Positions 61,394 to 64,000 of a stretch of 64,000 nt of DNA are shown here, in pieces (the first letter of the stretch is position 1; each line of letters starts with the position of its first letter). The notes under the pieces are model-generated. The model ran no database searches and was not told where the DNA came from. It worked only from the letters and a program-made list of their open reading frames with translations. This DNA is from Streptomyces caniferus (GTDB lineage: Bacteria; Actinomycetota; Actinomycetes; Streptomycetales; Streptomycetaceae). The position numbers and the translations under genes are program-made. The stretch lies in contig NZ_BLIN01000007.1 in the NCBI RefSeq assembly GCF_009811555.1, positions 269,190 through 333,189 on the forward strand, given 5' to 3'.

Positions 61394-62302
61394 TTGACGC
61401 AGTTCTACGCCCTCGCGTCGGTCGGGTCCAGTTCGGTTGCTCAGTCGTGTGATTGCCTCGCTCACCGGTTCGGGAATGCCGGGGACCGTCCGCAGAGGCG
61501 GCCGAGGTACCCGTCCGATATGAGCGACGCGGAGTGGGCGGTCGTCCGCGACGCAATGCCGGTCCCGGAGTGGCTGGAGGGCCGGGGCGGGCAGCCGGAG
61601 GGCTACTGCCACCGGCAGATGGTCGACGCGGTGCGCTGCCTGGTCGCGGGCGGCATCACCTGGCGGGCGATGCCCGCGGACTTCCCTGCCTGGGACCGCG
61701 TCTACGCCTTCTTCCGACGCTGGCGGGACAAGGGCCTGGTCGCCGAGTTCCACGACCGGTTCCGCGATCGGGTCCGCGAGGCGGCGGACCGGGATCCGGA
61801 GCCGACCGCGGGCATCATCGACGCACAGTCGGTGAAGGCGGCCGCGTCGGTGCCGGCCTCAAGCCGGGGATTCGACGGCGGGAAGAAAGTCAACGGCCGC
61901 AAACGGCACATCGTGGTGGACACCCTCGGGCTGCTGCTGGCCGTGATGGTCACCGCGACCTGCGCCACCGACCGGGACGCGGGTCAGACGCTGCTGGCCC
62001 AGCTGCGTGAACGGCACTGGCGCATCGCACTGGTGTGGGCCGACGGCGGCTACACTGGGCGCCTGGTCGACTTCGCCCGCGACGCCCTGCGCGTCGCGCT
62101 GAGTGTGGTTAAACGCAGCGACGACGCCGCCGGGTTCACGGTGCTGCCCAAGAGGTGGCTGGTGGAGCGGACGTTCGCTTGGCTGATGCGCTCACGCCGC
62201 CTCGCCCGCGACTACGAGGGCCGCACCGACACCTCGGAGGCGGTGATCCGATGGTCGATGAGCATGGTCATGAGCCGCCGACTCGCCCGGCGACCACGCT
62301 GA
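61394..62302 (+). CDS. IS5-family transposase
   Basis: A 302-residue DDE transposase that looks complete. The N-terminal DUF4096-like region is PSDMSDAEWAVVRDAMPVPEWLEGRGGQPEGYCHRQMVDAVRCLVAGGITWRAMPADFPAWDRVYAFFRRW. The catalytic residues lie in GIIDAQSVKAAASV (D), ALVWADGGYTG (D) and RWLVERTFAWLMRSRRLARDYEG (E, the Y-2R-3E block). The frame opens at TTG 61394 with AGGAGG upstream. The 3' end overlaps the convergent passenger gene by 35 bp. Confidence 0.92.
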   Translation: MTQFYALASVGSSSVAQSCDCLAHRFGNAGDRPQRRPRYPSDMSDAEWAVVRDAMPVPEWLEGRGGQPEGYCHRQMVDAVRCLVAGGITWRAMPADFPAWDRVYAFFRRWRDKGLVAEFHDRFRDRVREAADRDPEPTAGIIDAQSVKAAASVPASSRGFDGGKKVNGRKRHIVVDTLGLLLAVMVTATCATDRDAGQTLLAQLRERHWRIALVWADGGYTGRLVDFARDALRVALSVVKRSDDAAGFTVLPKRWLVERTFAWLMRSRRLARDYEGRTDTSEAVIRWSMSMVMSRRLARRPR

Positions 62303-62759
62303 ACATCCCTGGACGTTCCTCTGCCAGCCAGCCCCGCGCTGCCAGACGCTTCGCCTTCGACCGCACCCCTTCAACCTTCGCGGGAACCGGCTGAAGGCCC
62401 AGCCCTGCGGCAAGTTGCCGGCAGTCCATCGCCCCGGCGCCAGACCGCCCGTGGCCGGTCAGGATCTCCATGATCCTCCGGTAGTCCGGTGCCAGCACCG
62501 CAGCGGCGAGCCCATCGCGCCACACCGGGACCACCGAACCGGGCCCCGCAGCCGCGACCGGCACCGCAGGCTCATCGGACACGGCCACAGGCACGTCCAC
62601 GTGACCGTGTGACTCCGCCAGGACCTCCCCGACCGTCTCACGGGCGATCACGAACCGCTCCCACACAGCCTCCGCCTCCCGCAGCTCGGCCTGAAGGGCT
62701 TCCACGTGCTGCCGAGCAGCGCGTTCGCGCTCTTCCAACAACCCCATCACCGACGGCAT
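62268..62759 (-). CDS. IS passenger: coiled-coil/winged-helix-like protein of unknown function
   Basis: A 163-residue protein. The N-terminal 45 residues form a coiled coil (LLEERERAARQHVEALQAELREAEAVWERFVIARE), then comes a variable Pro/Ala/Val-rich linker, and the C-terminal half resembles a winged helix: DYRRIMEILTGHGRSGAGAMDCRQLAAGLGLQPVPAKVEGVRSKAKRLAARGWLAEERPGMFSVV. GGAGG precedes the ATG at 62759. Similar proteins are often found near Streptomyces IS elements. It lies inside the inverted repeats, convergent to the transposase. A DNA-binding regulator of transposition is inferred. Confidence 0.75.
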   Translation of the reverse strand: MPSVMGLLEERERAARQHVEALQAELREAEAVWERFVIARETVGEVLAESHGHVDVPVAVSDEPAVPVAAAGPGSVVPVWRDGLAAAVLAPDYRRIMEILTGHGRSGAGAMDCRQLAAGLGLQPVPAKVEGVRSKAKRLAARGWLAEERPGMFSVVAGRVGGS

Positions 62760-62853
62760 CCCGGAACCTCCACCGAAGAGACGACACGACCCCCCGTCCC
62801 TGCCGCCGAGAGACCGGCCCTATGCCTAACCAGCGGAAAAACACCCGTCACTC

Positions 62854-62875
62854 TCGGTACGACAACGGCTTCTAA
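62854..62875 (-). repeat. Right terminal inverted repeat of the IS
   Basis: An exact inverted copy of 61246-61267. Confidence 0.85.
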
Positions 62876-63220
62876 GGGCCTTCTGACGTGGCGAGGTGTC
62901 CGATGGTTTGCTGTGGAGAGTGGACGGTGGGGTGGGCTGTGGGAGATCGCATGTCCGTTGCTGTCGCCGGCCAAGGTGAGGCTGCAAGAGAGACAGCGGC
63001 AGCACGGCGATAGGCCTAACGGGTGAAATTCTGTCGATCTCTTGTGGTGCAACGTGCGGTGGTGGGTTACTGCTGTTATCCGCGTTTCGGGCCGCCCATT
63101 CGGGTGTGTATTTGACCGGTGCCGGTCTGGGGCCGGTCGCCTGCTCGCTGTTGGCCCATGCGGTGGAGCAGACATTTCCGTGTGCGGGGGAAAGTTCCTC
63201 CGCCGACCTGAGGGAGTGTC
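62876..63220. other. 345-bp upstream region of the second YVTN gene
   Basis: No gene. The stretch 63030-63110 is less GC-rich and probably holds the promoter; GAGGGAGTG lies just before the ATG at 63221. Confidence 0.4.
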
Positions 63221-64000
63221 ATGTTCACCTTGACATCGCCATCGCCGCAGGCCGCTCAGGCGCGCGCTGCCGGGTTCACCGCCTCGTTCGCGGCGGGGGT
63301 CTCCATTCCCGTGGGTGACACGCCCCAGGGAATCGCCCTGACGCCCGGTGGGGCACGCGCGTATGTAGCCAACCGGGGCTCGAACACGGTCAGTGTGATC
63401 GACACCGCCACGAAACACCGTCACCGCCACCATCCCCACGGGGGCCGCTCCCACCTTCGTGGCGATCAGTCCGGGACGGCACCCGGGCATATGTGACCAT
63501 CAACGCAGACGGTCTGCTCAGCGTGATCGACCACCGCCACGAACGCCATCGTCGCGGACGTCGCCGTAGCGGGAGCTTCTGGTAGTAGCGGCCTCCCGGA
63601 CGGCACCCGCGTCTATGTGTCGGGACAGCCTACGAACACGGTCAGTGTGATCGACACCGCCACGAACACCGTCACCGCCACCGTCCCCGTGGGGGATGCG
63701 CCGATCGGCGTGGCCATCACCCCGGACGGGACGCGCGTCTACGTCGCGTGTCTCGCCTCGAACGCGGTGAGCGTGATCGACACCGCCACGAACACCACCA
63801 CTGACACGATCCCCGTCGGTATCCTCCCCATCCTGCTGACGGTCGCCCCCGACGGGGCGCATGTCTACGTCACGAACGTCGGCGACTCCACGGTGAGTGT
63901 GATCGACACCGCCGCCAACACCGTCACCGCCACCATCGGCGTCAGCGCCCAGCCACGTTTGACGACGGTGAGCCCGGACGGCAAGCATGCCTACGTGCGA
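63221..64000 (+). pseudogene. YVTN beta-propeller protein gene with three single-base insertions, 3' partial
   Basis: The frame begins MFTLTSPSPQAAQARAAGFTASFAAGVSIPVGDTPQGIALTPGGARAYVANRGSNTVSVIDTATK and is a chain of YVTN/YncE-type blades. Three +1 insertions follow, each of one repeated base: near 63411 (GAAAC for GAAC), near 63470 (GGGAC for GGAC) and near 63531 (GACC for GAC). After the third the original frame is restored and continues NTVSVIDTATNTVTATVPVGDAPIGVAITPDGTRVYVAC... to the window end. The gene is either a pseudogene or an intact gene with homopolymer sequencing errors. It is a distant relative of the 57272-59221 protein. Confidence 0.75.

Larger units (their letters stand above)
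61246..62875. mobile_element. Complete 1.63-kb IS with 22-bp terminal inverted repeats and an inverted passenger gene
   Basis: TTAGAAGCCGTTGTCGTACC followed by GA at 61246-61267 is repeated as an exact inverted copy at 62854-62875. Between them are an IS5-type transposase gene (plus strand) and a convergent 163-residue helix-turn-helix-like gene (minus strand). Both genes look intact, so the element could be active. No clear target duplication is visible; TA borders both ends. Confidence 0.75.

Overview
The window is high-GC actinobacterial DNA and almost certainly comes from a Streptomyces chromosome. Supporting signs are the codon usage with G/C at third positions, frequent GTG starts, many ATGA/GTGA stop-start overlaps, and typical Streptomyces families: an RNase Sa-type ribonuclease, a cysteine-free Zur-type ribosomal protein set, a TioE-type MerR regulator, a PucR-type regulator and a LAxTG surface protein. 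Density falls and broken genes and insertion sequences accumulate after about 46 kb, as on a chromosome arm or at an island edge. I see no rRNA, tRNA or CRISPR array.

Region 1 (1-4.8 kb) is an allantoin catabolism locus: a hydantoin/allantoin racemase-like end, an NCS1 permease, allantoinase and allantoicase, with a perfect palindrome before allB. Region 2 (4.9-15 kb) is ordinary single-gene chromosome: a TenA-like protein, a secreted GH84 N-acetylglucosaminidase, an XRE-cupin regulator with a small membrane protein and a divergent amino-acid permease sharing a palindromic operator, a secreted guanyl ribonuclease, KDPG aldolase, a PheC-type secreted cyclohexadienyl dehydratase, a PaaI thioesterase and a VOC protein. 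Region 3 (15.2-22.2 kb) is a GntR-controlled sugar ABC uptake operon with two tandem substrate-binding lipoproteins, a permease, a single-domain ATPase and a ROK kinase.

Region 4 (22.3-29.5 kb, minus strand) is the most likely undescribed system. It is a compact, translationally coupled run of a radical SAM enzyme, an ATP-grasp ligase, a mercaptopyruvate-type sulfurtransferase, an MFS exporter and a MetC-like PLP lyase, preceded by a second, different ATP-grasp ligase. The set suggests a small sulfur-containing, amide-linked metabolite. Next to it are an erythromycin-esterase-family protein with a divergent TioE-type regulator and a MccF-like S66 peptidase, both of which could act as resistance functions.

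Region 5 (35-46.2 kb) is rich in envelope proteins: a LAxTG-anchored SdrD-like protein, a membrane protein, a beta-helix lipoprotein, a Tat-exported Dyp peroxidase lipoprotein, a DUF2236/EF-hand fusion, and a PucR-type regulator divergent from a secreted DUF1254 protein. Region 6 (46.5-51.5 kb) is a zinc-starvation locus: cysteine-free L32, S14, L28, L33, L31 and S18, a CobW-type GTPase and a second CobW-like protein that has lost its P-loop, with Zur-box-like sites. It is bracketed by 53-bp near-identical fragments of a pcaD-like gene.

Region 7 (51.5-64 kb) is degenerate accessory DNA: transposase relics, a ku gene split by a 4.0-kb segment with inverted-repeat ends, an 8-repeat YVTN beta-propeller protein, IS5 and IS110 remnants, a complete IS with 22-bp terminal inverted repeats that carries an inverted passenger gene, and a second YVTN gene with three single-base insertions running off the window.
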